Below, piece by piece: positions 25,209 to 35,500 of a DNA stretch of 59,373 nucleotides. The stretch's first letter is position 1, and every line of letters begins with the position of its first letter. Position numbers and translations under genes: made by a program. The notes under the pieces are model-generated. The model was given only the letters and a program-made list of their open reading frames with translations, had not been told where the DNA came from and did no database searches. Origin of the DNA: an uncultured Bacteroides sp. (GTDB lineage: Bacteria; Bacteroidota; Bacteroidia; Bacteroidales; Bacteroidaceae); NCBI GenBank assembly GCA_900553815.1, contig USEY01000010.1, forward strand, positions 1 to 59,373, read 5' to 3'.

Positions 25209-26417
25209 ATGAAAACGACGTTTACCGCGTTGGGACTTTCCCTCCTTTTCATTTTGGCTGGTTGTGCTGGCAAACAGCAACCGGCGAAGGACAACTTCAT
25301 TCAAGACAACATCGATAACGCCGTGGCGCAACACACGCTCCAAACGGATATCATCGAGAAATCGGGTAAGATTCTGAATCCCCGAACCATCAATAAGGAT
25401 GGCAGCATTCACTACATTCCCATCGACGACTGGTGCTCCGGCTTCTTCCCCGGCAGCATGTGGCTCACCTACGAACTGACGGGTGACAAGAAATGGCTTC
25501 CTCTGGCCGAGAAATATACGGAAGCTCTTGACTCCGTACAGTATCTGACTTGGCACCATGACGTTGGATTCATGATTGGTTGCAGCTACCTGAACGGCTA
25601 CCGCCTGGCACAGAAAGAGGTTTATAAGCCGGTCATCATACAGGCAGCCAAGTCGCTCTCTACCCGTTTCCGTCCCGGAGCAGGTGTCATTCAGTCGTGG
25701 GATGCAGACCGTGGCTGGCAGGCTGAGCGTGGCTGGAAATGCCCCGTCATCATCGACAACATGATGAATCTGGAGTTGCTTTTCGAAGCTTCCAAGCTTT
25801 CGGGCGACTCTACGTTCTACAACATTGCCGTGAAGCATGCCGACACTACGCTGAAGAACCACTTCCGTGCCGACAACAGCTGCTACCACGTAGTAGACTA
25901 TGACCCCGAAACCGGCGAAGTGCGCAAGAAACAGACTGCCCAGGGCTATGCCGACGAATCATCTTGGGCACGTGGACAGGTATGGGCTCTCTATGGCTAT
26001 ACCATGTGCTACCGCTATACCCACGACCAGAAGTATCTGGACCATGCAGAGAAGGTATACAATTTCATCTTCAACAACAAGAACCTGTCAGAAGACCTCG
26101 TTCCTTACTGGGACTACGATGCTCCCAATATTCCTAACGAGCCGCGCGATGCTTCGGCCGCAGCATGTACAGCTTCCGCACTCTATGAACTCTGCACCTA
26201 TATCCCCAACAAAGGATATAAGGAAACAGCCGACAAGATTATGGAAAGCCTGGCTTCTCCGGCCTATCGCGCCGAAGTGGGTACAAACGGTAACTTTATC
26301 CTGATGCACTCTGTAGGCAGCATCCCCCACGGTGCCGAAATTGACGTGCCTCTGAACTATGCCGACTATTACTTCCTCGAAGCCTTGATGCGCAAGCGCG
26401 ACCTGGAAAAGAAATAA
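25209..26417 (+). CDS. GH88 unsaturated glucuronyl hydrolase lipoprotein
   Basis: A 402-residue family 88 enzyme that hydrates and splits the delta-4,5-unsaturated uronic acid from oligosaccharides made by polysaccharide lyases. Lipobox LAGC (Cys19). The catalytic pair appears as D118 (WHHDVGF) and D183 (VIIDNMMNLELL), with the expected DDWCSGFFPGSMW and YADESSWARGQVW blocks of the alpha6/alpha6 barrel. The reading frame extends upstream past 25209, but only this ATG gives a lipoprotein signal and it follows the -7 box. A sulfatase gene follows 127 bp downstream. With PUL 1 about 12 kb away it fits chondroitin/dermatan sulfate use (BT3348-like by context). Confidence 0.94.
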   Translation: MKTTFTALGLSLLFILAGCAGKQQPAKDNFIQDNIDNAVAQHTLQTDIIEKSGKILNPRTINKDGSIHYIPIDDWCSGFFPGSMWLTYELTGDKKWLPLAEKYTEALDSVQYLTWHHDVGFMIGCSYLNGYRLAQKEVYKPVIIQAAKSLSTRFRPGAGVIQSWDADRGWQAERGWKCPVIIDNMMNLELLFEASKLSGDSTFYNIAVKHADTTLKNHFRADNSCYHVVDYDPETGEVRKKQTAQGYADESSWARGQVWALYGYTMCYRYTHDQKYLDHAEKVYNFIFNNKNLSEDLVPYWDYDAPNIPNEPRDASAAACTASALYELCTYIPNKGYKETADKIMESLASPAYRAEVGTNGNFILMHSVGSIPHGAEIDVPLNYADYYFLEALMRKRDLEKK

Positions 26418-26431
26418 ATCTTAATAGACGG

Positions 26432-26515
26432 GCCACGTACTTCGGGCTGCCAGCCACGGTGGCAGATGCTCTCTTTCCACATCTGTCCGAGGTTGGTAGC
26501 TTGCCGTTGCGTGGC
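26432..26515 (+). terminator. Structured spacer or attenuator between GH88 and sulfatase
   Basis: Outer arms GCCACG (26432-26437) and CGTGGC (26510-26515) enclose an inner hairpin CTGCCA/TGGCAG (26447-26465), and the structure is followed by TTTTGTTTT. It could reduce or tune read-through into the sulfatase gene. Confidence 0.45.
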
Positions 26516-26544
26516 TTTTGTTTTCTAAATACCCCCAATCAACC

Positions 26545-28092
26545 ATGAAACAATCTTTCAATCTCCTTATGGGTGGCATGGGTCTATTGGCACTGGCCGG
26601 ATGCAAGGCACAGCAGCAAGCCGAGCAACCCCAGCAGCCCAATGTTATCTACGTCTTTCCCGACCAGTACCGCAATCAGGCTATGGAATTCTGGGGACAA
26701 GACGGTTTTCGCCAACATGTCAACTTTCGCAATGACCCCGTGCATACGCCTAATCTGAATGGTTTTGCCCGTGAGTCGGTTGTGCTCACCTCAGCGCAGA
26801 GTAACTGCCCCCTCAGCAGTCCTCATCGTGGCATCCTGCTCACCGGTATGTATCCCAACAAGAGTGGTGTGCCCCTCAACTGCAATTCCAACCGTCCCAT
26901 CAGCTCACTCCGCCAAGATGCCGAGTGCGTCAGCGATGTTTTCAGCAAAGCCGGCTATGACTGCGCTTACTTTGGCAAGCTGCATGTGGACTTTCCTACA
27001 CCCAACGACCCCAACAATCCCGGCCACTATGTAGAAGAACAGGTGCCCGCTTGGGATGCCTATACTCCCCAGGAACGCCGTCACGGCTTTAACTACTGGT
27101 ACTCTTACGGTACTTTCGACGAGCATAAGAATCCACATTATTGGGATACCGAGGGCCGTCGCCACGACCCCAAGGAGTGGTCACCCCTGCACGAGGCCAA
27201 GATGGTGGTCAGCTATCTGAAGAACGAGGGCAACGTACGCGACCCCAAGAAGCCGTTCTTCATCATGGTAGGCATGAATCCGCCCCACAGCCCTTACCGC
27301 TCGCTGGACGACTGTATGGAAGAAGACTTTAATCTCTACAAGGATATGCCGCTCGACAGCCTGCTGGTGCGCCCCAATGCTGACCCAACCATGAAGAAAG
27401 CTGCCAGCACGCCTTACTATTTTGCTTCAGTGACGGGTGTCGACCGTGCCTTCGGCCAGATTCTCAACGCCCTCAAAGAACTGGGCTTGGACCAGAATAC
27501 CATCGTCGTTTTCTCGTCCGACCATGGCGAAACCATGTGCAGCCAGCGTACCGACGACCCCAAAAACTCGCCCTACGCCGAGTCGATGAACGTGCCCTTC
27601 CTCGTGCGCTATCCGGGCAAGCTAACGCCCCGTGTGGACGACCTTATGCTTTCTTCGCCCGACATCATGCCCACTCTGCTGGGGCTTGCCGGACTGGGCG
27701 ATTCCATTCCTGCCGCTGTGCAGGGCCGCAACTACGCCCCGCTGTTCTTTGATGCCAAGGCCGATGTAGTACGTCCTACGGGTGCCCTCTACATACAGAA
27801 CGTTGACGGTGAGAAGGATGCCGACGGCAAGGTACAGACCTATTTCCCTTCGGCTCGCGGATTCAAGACGGCCAAGTACACCCTGGCCCTTTACATCGAC
27901 CGCAAGGAACACAAACTCAAGAAATCGCTCCTCTTCGACGATGAGAACGACCCCTACCAGCTTGTCAACCTGAAGCTGGAGGAACATCCCGAGGTCGTGA
28001 AGCAACTCTGCGCCGAGATGGGCAAGGTGCTCAAGGAGATAGACGACCCTTGGTATAAGGAGGGCATTTTGAAAGACATGATACCTTATTGA
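26545..28092 (+). CDS. Ser-type sulfatase lipoprotein
   Basis: A 515-residue S1-family sulfatase. Lipobox LAGC (Cys20). Metal ligand D40 lies in VFPDQYR. The formylglycine motif is S91-S-P-H-R95, so Ser91 is the residue to be matured by anSME. Later signatures: YFGKLHVDF (GKxH) and VVFSSDHGE. An earlier in-frame ATG at 26518 adds nine residues lacking signal features; 26545 is preferred. Position after GH88 suggests it removes a sulfate that remains on the GalNAc or uronate of unsaturated disaccharides, as the 4-O-sulfatase BT3349 does next to BT3348; this is by synteny. It shows the PDQ form of the metal site, unlike the TDD form of the PUL 1 sulfatase, so the two belong to different subfamilies. 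Confidence 0.92.
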   Translation: MKQSFNLLMGGMGLLALAGCKAQQQAEQPQQPNVIYVFPDQYRNQAMEFWGQDGFRQHVNFRNDPVHTPNLNGFARESVVLTSAQSNCPLSSPHRGILLTGMYPNKSGVPLNCNSNRPISSLRQDAECVSDVFSKAGYDCAYFGKLHVDFPTPNDPNNPGHYVEEQVPAWDAYTPQERRHGFNYWYSYGTFDEHKNPHYWDTEGRRHDPKEWSPLHEAKMVVSYLKNEGNVRDPKKPFFIMVGMNPPHSPYRSLDDCMEEDFNLYKDMPLDSLLVRPNADPTMKKAASTPYYFASVTGVDRAFGQILNALKELGLDQNTIVVFSSDHGETMCSQRTDDPKNSPYAESMNVPFLVRYPGKLTPRVDDLMLSSPDIMPTLLGLAGLGDSIPAAVQGRNYAPLFFDAKADVVRPTGALYIQNVDGEKDADGKVQTYFPSARGFKTAKYTLALYIDRKEHKLKKSLLFDDENDPYQLVNLKLEEHPEVVKQLCAEMGKVLKEIDDPWYKEGILKDMIPY

Positions 28093-28120
28093 AACTTCAG
28101 GTAAATACAGATGATAATAA

Positions 28121-28156
28121 GAAAGGGAGGCTGCCGTGATGGCGAGCCTCCCTTTC
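28121..28156. terminator. Bidirectional terminator between sulfatase and cysS
   Basis: GAAAGGGAGGCT (28121-28132) pairs perfectly with AGCCTCCCTTTC (28145-28156) around a 12-nt loop between two convergent genes. Confidence 0.8.
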
Positions 28157-28193
28157 ATTTTCTATCAGGTTTGAAGTTTTGCTTGCTCGGTAT

Positions 28194-29669
28194 TTATTTG
28201 TTCAACTTCCATTCAGCGCCGTCCTTACCGTCCTTTATCTCAAAGCCCAGGGCGGTCAGTTCGTTGCGTATCTTGTCGCTGGTAGCCCAGTCCTTGTTGG
28301 CCTTGGCTTTCGCACGTTCTTCCAGCAGCATGTCTACCACGTGTCCGAAGGCTTCTTCGCGGGCAGCGTTCGAGGCGTTTTCGGCTTTCAGGCCCAGAAT
28401 GTCGAAGCAGAAGAGGCGGAATGTTTCCTTCAACTCTGCCAGGTCGTCGGCAGTGATGGTATCGTTGCCAGCCAGCAGGTTGTTCACCATCTTGGCGCCG
28501 TCAAACAGGTGGGCAATGACGATAGGCGTGTTCAGGTCGTCGTCCATGGCCTCGTAGCACTTCTCGGCCAGCGCGTGTACATCTACGCTCGATGCTTTGG
28601 CGGGTACGATTCTGTCCAGTCCGCTCACGGCATCCATCAGTCGTGCCAGTCCCTTTTCGGCGGCCTTCAGGGCTTCGTTGCTGAAGTCCACCGTGCTGCG
28701 GTAGTGTGCCTGCAGGGTGAAGAAACGGATGGTCATTGGTGTATAGGCCTGCTCCAGCAAGGGGTGCGTGCCGGTGAACAGCTGCTCCAGGGTGATGAAG
28801 TTGTTGTAGCTCTTGCCCATCTTCTGTCCGTTCACGGTCAGCATGTTGTTGTGCATCCAGTAGTGTACCATGTCGTCGCCCTGGCTGGCCACGCTCTGTG
28901 CTATCTCGCACTCATGGTGGGGGAAGATGAGGTCCATGCCGCCTCCGTGTATGTCGAAGTGGTCGCCCAGATACTTGCGTCCCATAGCCGTACATTCGCA
29001 GTGCCAGCCGGGGAATCCGTTGCCCCAGGGTGAGGGCCAGCGCATGATGTGCTCGGGCTGTGCGTTTTTCCACAAGGCAAAGTCGGCAGGATTGTGCTTC
29101 TCGTCCTGGCCGTCCAGCTCGCGCGTGGTGTTCAGCACATCGTCCAGGTTGCGGCCTGACAGTTTGCCGTAGTGGTGGTCTTTGTTATACTTGGCTACGT
29201 CGAAGTATACCGAACCTTGGCTTTCGTAGGCATAGCCGTTCTTCAGTATCTCCTTCACCAGCTCAATCTGCTCAATGATGTGTCCGCTGGCCTGTGGCTC
29301 AATGCTGGGGCGCAGCACGCCCAGAGCATCCATAGCCTCGTGGTAGCGGTTGGCATAGTATTGCGCCACCTCCATAGGTTCCAGCTGCTCCAGCCGTGCC
29401 TTTTTGGCTATCTTGTCCTCGCCTTCGTCGGCGTCGTGCTCCAGGTGGCCGACATCAGTAATGTTGCGTACGTAGCGCACCTTGTAGCCCAGATGCTTGA
29501 GGTAGCGGAAGAGTATGTCGAATGTAATGGCCGGACGTGCATGGCCCAAGTGTGGGTCGCCGTAGACCGTGGGGCCGCAGACGTACATGCCCACATGTGG
29601 GGCGTGCAGCGGCTTGAATATTTCTTTTCTGCGGGTCAGCGTGTTGTAAATCGTCAGTTGATGTTCCAT
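28194..29669 (-). CDS. cysS: Cysteinyl-tRNA synthetase
   Basis: A 491-residue class I synthetase that charges tRNA-Cys in the cytoplasm. Zinc-binding Cys31 (YVCGPTVY), the HIGH motif as H40-L-G-H43, further zinc ligands in [10 protein letters not shown] and [11 protein letters not shown], and the KMSKS loop as KMGKS (283-287) are all present. Length is normal. It has its own promoter (-7 at 29701-29708) and no co-transcribed neighbours. Housekeeping gene; in B. thetaiotaomicron the equivalent lyase gene of the chondroitin PUL would be expected near the sulfatase, but none lies between the sulfatase and cysS here. Confidence 0.98.
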   Translation of the reverse strand: MEHQLTIYNTLTRRKEIFKPLHAPHVGMYVCGPTVYGDPHLGHARPAITFDILFRYLKHLGYKVRYVRNITDVGHLEHDADEGEDKIAKKARLEQLEPMEVAQYYANRYHEAMDALGVLRPSIEPQASGHIIEQIELVKEILKNGYAYESQGSVYFDVAKYNKDHHYGKLSGRNLDDVLNTTRELDGQDEKHNPADFALWKNAQPEHIMRWPSPWGNGFPGWHCECTAMGRKYLGDHFDIHGGGMDLIFPHHECEIAQSVASQGDDMVHYWMHNNMLTVNGQKMGKSYNNFITLEQLFTGTHPLLEQAYTPMTIRFFTLQAHYRSTVDFSNEALKAAEKGLARLMDAVSGLDRIVPAKASSVDVHALAEKCYEAMDDDLNTPIVIAHLFDGAKMVNNLLAGNDTITADDLAELKETFRLFCFDILGLKAENASNAAREEAFGHVVDMLLEERAKAKANKDWATSDKIRNELTALGFEIKDGKDGAEWKLNK

Positions 29670-29700
29670 ATTGATTGATTTTTATGCTTCTTAGGAAACA

Positions 29701-29708
29701 CAAAGGTA
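29701..29708 (-). promoter_or_regulatory. -7 promoter element for cysS
   Basis: The minus strand reads TACCTTTG, 32 bp upstream of the ATG. Confidence 0.55.
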
Positions 29709-30009
29709 TAATAATTCTGTGAAAGAATGCCTTTTGTCGTGAAAATCTTGGTTATCATTTGTTTCGGGTGGCTGCTGGCTGCTTGGAACCAGGTATTGGC
29801 ACAGGGCTTATGAAGCCTGAACTTACGCATCCTGAATGCTGCATGCACGACTCCCAGTCTGTTTAAGCCCAAAACAAAAGAATAAATATGGTATAATATA
29901 ATTACAGAATATTCCTGCTTTTCTGAAAACTTTTTGCTCTCGTCGGCTTTAAATCACCTAAACTTCGTTTTCTCTCTTTCCCCGCCCTTCTACCTACCCG
30001 AATCGCTTC

Positions 30010-30107
30010 TCAGACGCATCTGCTTCGTTACTCCTTCGAATAAAGGTACCCAAAAGCGAAGAAAGAACGAAGAAGGAACGAAGAAGATACGGAGCAAATG
30101 CGTCTGA
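30010..30107. repeat. Inverted repeat around a purine-rich tract
   Basis: TCAGACGCATCTGCTTCGT (30010-30028) pairs with ACGGAGCAAATGCGTCTGA (30089-30107) with two mismatches. The loop contains repeats of GAACGAAGAAG. Confidence 0.7.
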
Positions 30108-30396
30108 AATGGGGTGCGGATGGGACCGAAAACAGGGGGTGCGTGAAGAAGGGTGGGATGAAAACGGGAGGTGGAAAAGGAGAAACTGGGAGGTGCTGCG
30201 TAATGGTCCTAAAAGCTTACAAAACATGATGCGGGGCGGAAACATGGCTATTCAATGCCCAATGATGCCTGTGGCACCGACAAAAAGGAAACAGGCATGT
30301 AAGGGATAGGGCTGTTATGTTTGCTTCCTGTCGCTTGGTAGAAATAGGATTTTAGTGAATTTTGGCATGAAAGATAGGCTGTTTACCGATTTTTCG

Positions 30397-30404
30397 TATT
30401 TTTG
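30397..30404 (+). promoter_or_regulatory. -7 promoter element for the ECF sigma gene
   Basis: TATTTTTG, about 88 bp before the ATG at 30492. No -33 TTTG at 19-21 bp. Confidence 0.4.
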
Positions 30405-30491
30405 TGAGGCTGAAATGAAACTGCAATTATCTCTTTGTGGAGGCTGATTGCGGTGTTAGTAGCTGATAATGAATAGCATAAAGGGGTATTG

Positions 30492-31049
30492 ATGTATACG
30501 GAAACTTTGCATAACGCTAAAAGTGTAATACTTGATGAAGAGAGCTTTCATAATATTTTTAATCAATATTATGTAACGCTTTGTCATTTTGCGTGCCGTT
30601 ATGTAGAAGATGCTGAGACATCGGCCGATATTGTACAGGATTCGTTTGCCAAGCTGTGGCAGATAAGGAAAGACTTTGCTTACGAGCATCAGGTCAAGGC
30701 CTTCCTTTATACGGTGGTACGCAACAGGGCTCTTAATGAGCTGGAACACTCGAAAGTGGAATATGAATATATGTGTAAGCTGTCTGAGAAGAGAGCCGAC
30801 AGTTTTTTTCACGATGCCGTGGTGGAGGAGGAAACTTATCGTATCTTGTCCGGTGCCATAGATTGTCTGCCCGAACAGATGCGCAACATCATGCACCTGG
30901 CATTGGAAGGTAAGAAAAATGCGGAGATAGCTTTGGAACTGGGAATTTCGGCCGAAACCGTACATACGCTTAAAAAGTTGGCTTACAAGAAGCTGCGTTC
31001 GCTGCTGAAAGACTATTATTACGTGTTGCTGGTTTTGCTTACGGCCTGA
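30492..31049 (+). CDS. ECF RNA polymerase sigma factor, PUL 2
   Basis: A 185-residue sigma-70 family factor of the extracytoplasmic-function type that should direct RNA polymerase to the PUL 2 promoters. Region 2 is seen near residues 18-60 (DIVQDSFAKLWQIRKDF) and region 4 near 125-175 (LPEQMRNIMHLALEGKKNAEIALELGIS). The first codon is the ATG at 30492; a TTG just before it is less likely. The FecR anti-sigma gene follows after 315 bp, then an STN-containing SusC, the standard Bacteroidetes order for trans-envelope signalling. Confidence 0.93.
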   Translation: MYTETLHNAKSVILDEESFHNIFNQYYVTLCHFACRYVEDAETSADIVQDSFAKLWQIRKDFAYEHQVKAFLYTVVRNRALNELEHSKVEYEYMCKLSEKRADSFFHDAVVEEETYRILSGAIDCLPEQMRNIMHLALEGKKNAEIALELGISAETVHTLKKLAYKKLRSLLKDYYYVLLVLLTA

Positions 31050-31364
31050 GTGGTATGGCAGACGGATTTATCTGGCTTGGGAAGACATGTCGTTTGCCGG
31101 GTTATAGGGCAGGAGCATTTTCGTTGTCGTTCATGAAGGTTTCAGTCGTTCTTCTTTTAAAGCCTTATTGACGTTCTCTTTCTGTCTTTCTCTTCTTTTT
31201 TCAAAAAAACAGGGCAGGGATGCAAAAATATAACCAGATTGATTCACCCGTTTTTTTAGCTGGACTGTATTATTAGTGTAGGATGATTTTGCCGGCACCG
31301 TTCGCAGGAGATGTTCGGCAGCGAATGTTTGTCCTGATTTATTTATATTGTAGAACAACAAGCC
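31050..31364. other. Gap between sigma and anti-sigma genes
   Basis: 315 bp with no gene seen. It includes a pyrimidine-rich stretch (31150-31200) and AT-rich DNA before the FecR start, where a sigma-dependent promoter could lie, but no convincing element was found. Confidence 0.5.
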
Positions 31365-32552
31365 ATGATTCAACGAGATTTTTATATAGCATCTTTGATT
31401 GCCGGCTATCTGTCCGGCCAACTGACTTCCGAGGAAATAGCCCGTCTGGAAGTCTGGCGCAAGGAGAGTGCGGAGCATGAAGCGCTTTTCCAGAAACTGC
31501 TGTCGAAAGAGCGGTTGGCCCGGTATAAAGAGGAAAAGAACCTGGTTGATACGGAAAGGGGCTGGCAGGAAGTACAACGTAAAGTGCGGCGTAAGCGTAT
31601 GCGATACCTGGTGGTTAAGATGTTCGCCCGTGTGGCTATGTTTGTTTTGCCCTTACTGGTAGGGTTCCTGTTATATCAGCATGGAGAAAACACAGGTAAG
31701 CACCATGTTGTGCAGATGACAGATGCGGAGGCCATCAGTCCGGGAGAGGCCAAGGCATTGCTGACGCTGGACAATGGAAAGGTGATAAAGTTGTCGCCTT
31801 GTGGCGCTGATACTTTGAGGCAGCAGGATGGTGCATACATAGCCCTTGATTCGGCCACGCTCAACTATCGGGCAGGCAGTGCATCGCTTCATCGCGATGG
31901 ACGGCCGCAACCGATATATCATCGTATAGACATTCCTCATGGCGGAGAATATAAGCTGGTATTGGCCGATGGTACCAGCGTGCATCTTAATGCCATGAGC
32001 AGTTTGCGCTATCCCGTGCCTTTTGCCGCTGATTGCCGCGAAGTGGAGCTTGAGGGTGAAGGCTATTTTGAAGTGGCCAAAAACGGAGTTCCTTTTGTTG
32101 TAAAGACCAGGGGCATGAGGGTTGAGGTGCTGGGTACCACCTTTAATCTTTCGGCCTATCCCGATGATGATGCCTATCAGGCAACGCTGGTCAACGGTTC
32201 GGTAAAAGTGGTGGCCGATAATGGAGAAAGCCTTCTGTTGAAACCCTCCCAGCAGGTTACGCTGGATGCGGACAATGGCGAAATGGAAGTGCGCACGGTC
32301 GACACTTCATTCTATACGTCCTGGGTACAGGGTAAAATCAACTTCAAGGACCAGCGGCTTGAAGACATCATGGAAACATTGTCGCGCTGGTACGATATGG
32401 AGGTGAGCTATGATAGTCCGGGTATCCGTGATTTGCGCTTTGGATGTAGTCTGGACAGGCACGAAAGTATCGAACCCCTGCTGCAACTGTTGGAGAAGAC
32501 GGAAAAGGTATCAGTAAAGGTAAACGGCAAATACATAGAACTTTGTAATTAA
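31365..32552 (+). CDS. FecR-family anti-sigma factor, PUL 2
   Basis: A 395-residue single-pass inner-membrane protein that holds the ECF sigma inactive until the SusC partner signals. The cytoplasmic N-terminal part (1-85) has LIAGYLSGQLTSEEIARLE. One membrane segment lies at about 88-105 (VAMFVLPLLVGFLLY). The periplasmic FecR domain (about 185-290) has IPHGGEYKLVLADGTSVHLN and GTTFNLSAYPDD, and a C-terminal DUF4974 domain starts at INFKDQRLEDIMETLSRWY. The susC gene starts 31 bp downstream. Confidence 0.95.
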   Translation: MIQRDFYIASLIAGYLSGQLTSEEIARLEVWRKESAEHEALFQKLLSKERLARYKEEKNLVDTERGWQEVQRKVRRKRMRYLVVKMFARVAMFVLPLLVGFLLYQHGENTGKHHVVQMTDAEAISPGEAKALLTLDNGKVIKLSPCGADTLRQQDGAYIALDSATLNYRAGSASLHRDGRPQPIYHRIDIPHGGEYKLVLADGTSVHLNAMSSLRYPVPFAADCREVELEGEGYFEVAKNGVPFVVKTRGMRVEVLGTTFNLSAYPDDDAYQATLVNGSVKVVADNGESLLLKPSQQVTLDADNGEMEVRTVDTSFYTSWVQGKINFKDQRLEDIMETLSRWYDMEVSYDSPGIRDLRFGCSLDRHESIEPLLQLLEKTEKVSVKVNGKYIELCN

Positions 32553-32583
32553 CGCTATATATTAATTTAAAAAATCCAATGCT

Positions 32584-35500
32584 ATGAACAGGAAAAATGT
32601 GAATGCTGCTATGCGGACAGCTAAGCGTTTTTGGATGACGCTGCTGGTCCTCGGTTTCATTGCCATCGGTTTTGTACAGGCTGCCGAACTGGCTTTTGCC
32701 CAGGCTACGGTTACGGCCCGATTCAGGAACGTGACTTTAGATGAGGTCCTTTGGGAGATGCAAAAGCAAACCAATCTGACTTTTATTTACAGCACGGAAG
32801 AAGCTAAGCAGGTGCGGATAAAAGACATGGATGTGAACAACGAGAAAGTTTCGGTTGTACTCGACAGATGCCTGCGCAACAGCGGACTGATGTATACTGT
32901 GCATAATGGTGCCGTGGTCATCAAGCCTAATCATGATACTGCCGGACAGGCCGCTGCTACCCAGCAGAAAGTGGAACTGAAGGGAGTGGTGACGGATGCA
33001 GAACTGAATGAACCGGTGATAGGTGCCAATGTGGTAGTGATGGGTACAGGCAAAGGAACCGTCACAGACCTGGACGGACGATTCGTGCTGCAGGTTGACA
33101 AGCTACCGGTGACGTTGAGTGTATCTTTTGTTGGCTATCAGCGTGAAGAAGTAAAGGTCGGTACAGGACAGATGCTGAAGATTGTACTGAAACCCGACTA
33201 TAACCTGACTGATGAAGTGGTGGTTACGGGCTATGGCACGTTTAAGAAATCGGCTTATGCAGGTTCGGCCTCGACACTGAAGACCGACAACATTAAGGAT
33301 GTGCCTACCGTATCGTTTATGGATATGTTACAGGGCAATGCACCGGGGGTACAGTTCTCCTCACCGTCAGGACAGCCGGGTGCGGCGGCATCTATCAATA
33401 TTCGTGGTATGGGTTCGTTCAATGCCAGCAATTCGCCGCTGTACGTCATTGATGGCGTACCCGTTATTTCGGGTTCCATTAATTCTATAAGTTCGGACGC
33501 AGGACTGGATATTATGTCTACCATCAACAGCTCTGACATTGAAAACATAACCATCATCAAGGATGCGGCGGCAGCTTCGCTGTATGGTTCGCGGGCTGCC
33601 AACGGAGTGGTACTTATCACGACCAAGACAGGAAAGGTAGGAAAACCGGTCATTTCGTTCAAAGCAGACTGGGGTATGTCCGACTTTGCCATGGATTATC
33701 GTCCGGTGATGAATGGTGCGCAGCGACGGGAATACATCTACAACGGTCTTAAGGCCGGTGCGTTGCGCGATGGCGATACGGAGGAGGAAGCCATTGCCTA
33801 TGCCGATGCAGAAATTGACGATTATGCTCCCATACCTTGGTGCGGCTATGTGAACTGGGACGATGTAATGTTCAAGAAAGGCAGTCACCAGACTTACGAG
33901 GCCTCCATTTCGGGTGGAACAGATAAGTTCAAGTATTATTCGTCGCTGTCTTACCTCAAGCAGGAAGGTATTGCCATTAACTCTGGCCTGGAGCGTATCA
34001 GTGGCCGACTGAATGCCGATTATCAGGCTACTGACCGGTTGAAACTGGGTGCCAATATCCTTTTTGCTACCGTAAACCAGGATGTCTATGGCGAGGGTAC
34101 TTCTTATACTTCGCCGTTCTATTCGTCACGCAATGCCGTAGTGCCTTCAGATGCTGTGTATAATGAGGACGGTAGCTGGAACCGCGACTTTATCCGCAAC
34201 AGTGACCGCAATCCGCTGTTGGCTGCTACTTATGACTATCAGCGCGAGTATGTCAACCGGGCTTTCAACACCGTGTATGGAGAATATGAATTCTTGAAAG
34301 ACTTGAAGTTTAAGACCACTTTGAGCTACGACTATACTAATACGAAGGGTAAGGAGTGGAGCGATCCGCGTACTTCGAACGGCGATGATATCAATGGTGG
34401 TATGGACAAGAAGTTTTATGAATACAAGAAGATGGTGTGGACCAATCAATTGAGTTATAAGACGACTTTGGCTAAAGATCATCATATTGATGTATTGGCC
34501 GGTTACGAAATTGACGACCAGTATCGTGACTATCTGTCGGGCTATGCTACTAATTTTGCCACTGCCGACAAGAATGACATCAGCAATGGCATGAAGACCG
34601 AATCGGTGGGCGGTAGCTCAACACGCACGCGCATGGTGTCCTACCTGACACGTTTGAACTATGACTACAAGCATAAGTATTATCTGGGCGGCAGTTATCG
34701 TATGGATGGCAGTTCACGTTTCCACCGCGATAACCGTTGGGGCAGCTTCTGGTCGGTTTCTGCGGCTTGGCGCATCATTGAGGAAGAATTTATGAAATCG
34801 CAGAACAATTGGCTTACCGACCTGAAACTGCGTGCCTCGTATGGTGTAAACGGTACTTTACCTTCCGATTATTACGGTTATATGGGCTTGAGCAGTCTGA
34901 CCAACGGATACTTGGAACAGCCGGGTATCATACAGTCGCAAATTAAGAATGAGGACTTGCAATGGGAAACCAACTACAACCTGAATCTTGGTATTGATTT
35001 TGCTTTGTTCAACCGTGTGAATGTGACATTGGAGTACTATACACGTACAACGAAAAATCTTCTGATGGATCGTCCAATATCCATGACTACGGGTTTCAGC
35101 AGCTACCTGATGAACATTGGTGAGGTGAAGAACCGTGGCGTGGAACTGGAAATCAGCTCTACCAATATTCGTACCAAGGACTTCTCGTGGAACACGGTAT
35201 TCAATCTTTCGCACAACCGTAATGAGATTGTAAAGCTGGATGGCATGCAGACTGAGATTATCAGCGGAAATCAGATTCGTAAAGTGGGTAAGTCGTACCG
35301 CACGTTCTACATGATTGAGTTTGCCGGTATCAACCCTGAGACGGGGGCTCCGCAATTCTATACGAACGACATCGATGAGAACGGCAATTATATAAAGGAA
35401 ATTACCGAGAAATCGAGTGAGGCACATGCCATTGTGCTCGACAAGCATGCCGAACCCAATGTGGTGGGTGGATTGACCAATACCCTGCGCTATAAGTGGT

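Larger units (their letters stand above)
29670..30491. other. Long divergent intergenic region
   Basis: This 822-bp stretch separates cysS and the ECF sigma gene. It holds the cysS -7 box (29701-29708), an imperfect 19-bp inverted repeat (30010-30028/30089-30107) around a purine-rich GAAGAA/CGAAG tract, and a -7 box at 30397-30404 facing the sigma gene. Short open frames occur but none has a credible start, signal or composition. Confidence 0.6.

Noticed and set aside
30109..30309. Small gene in the cysS-sigma gap
   Set aside because: The 66-residue frame is Arg/Gly/Trp-rich, has no signal or domain, and overlaps the structured repeat region.
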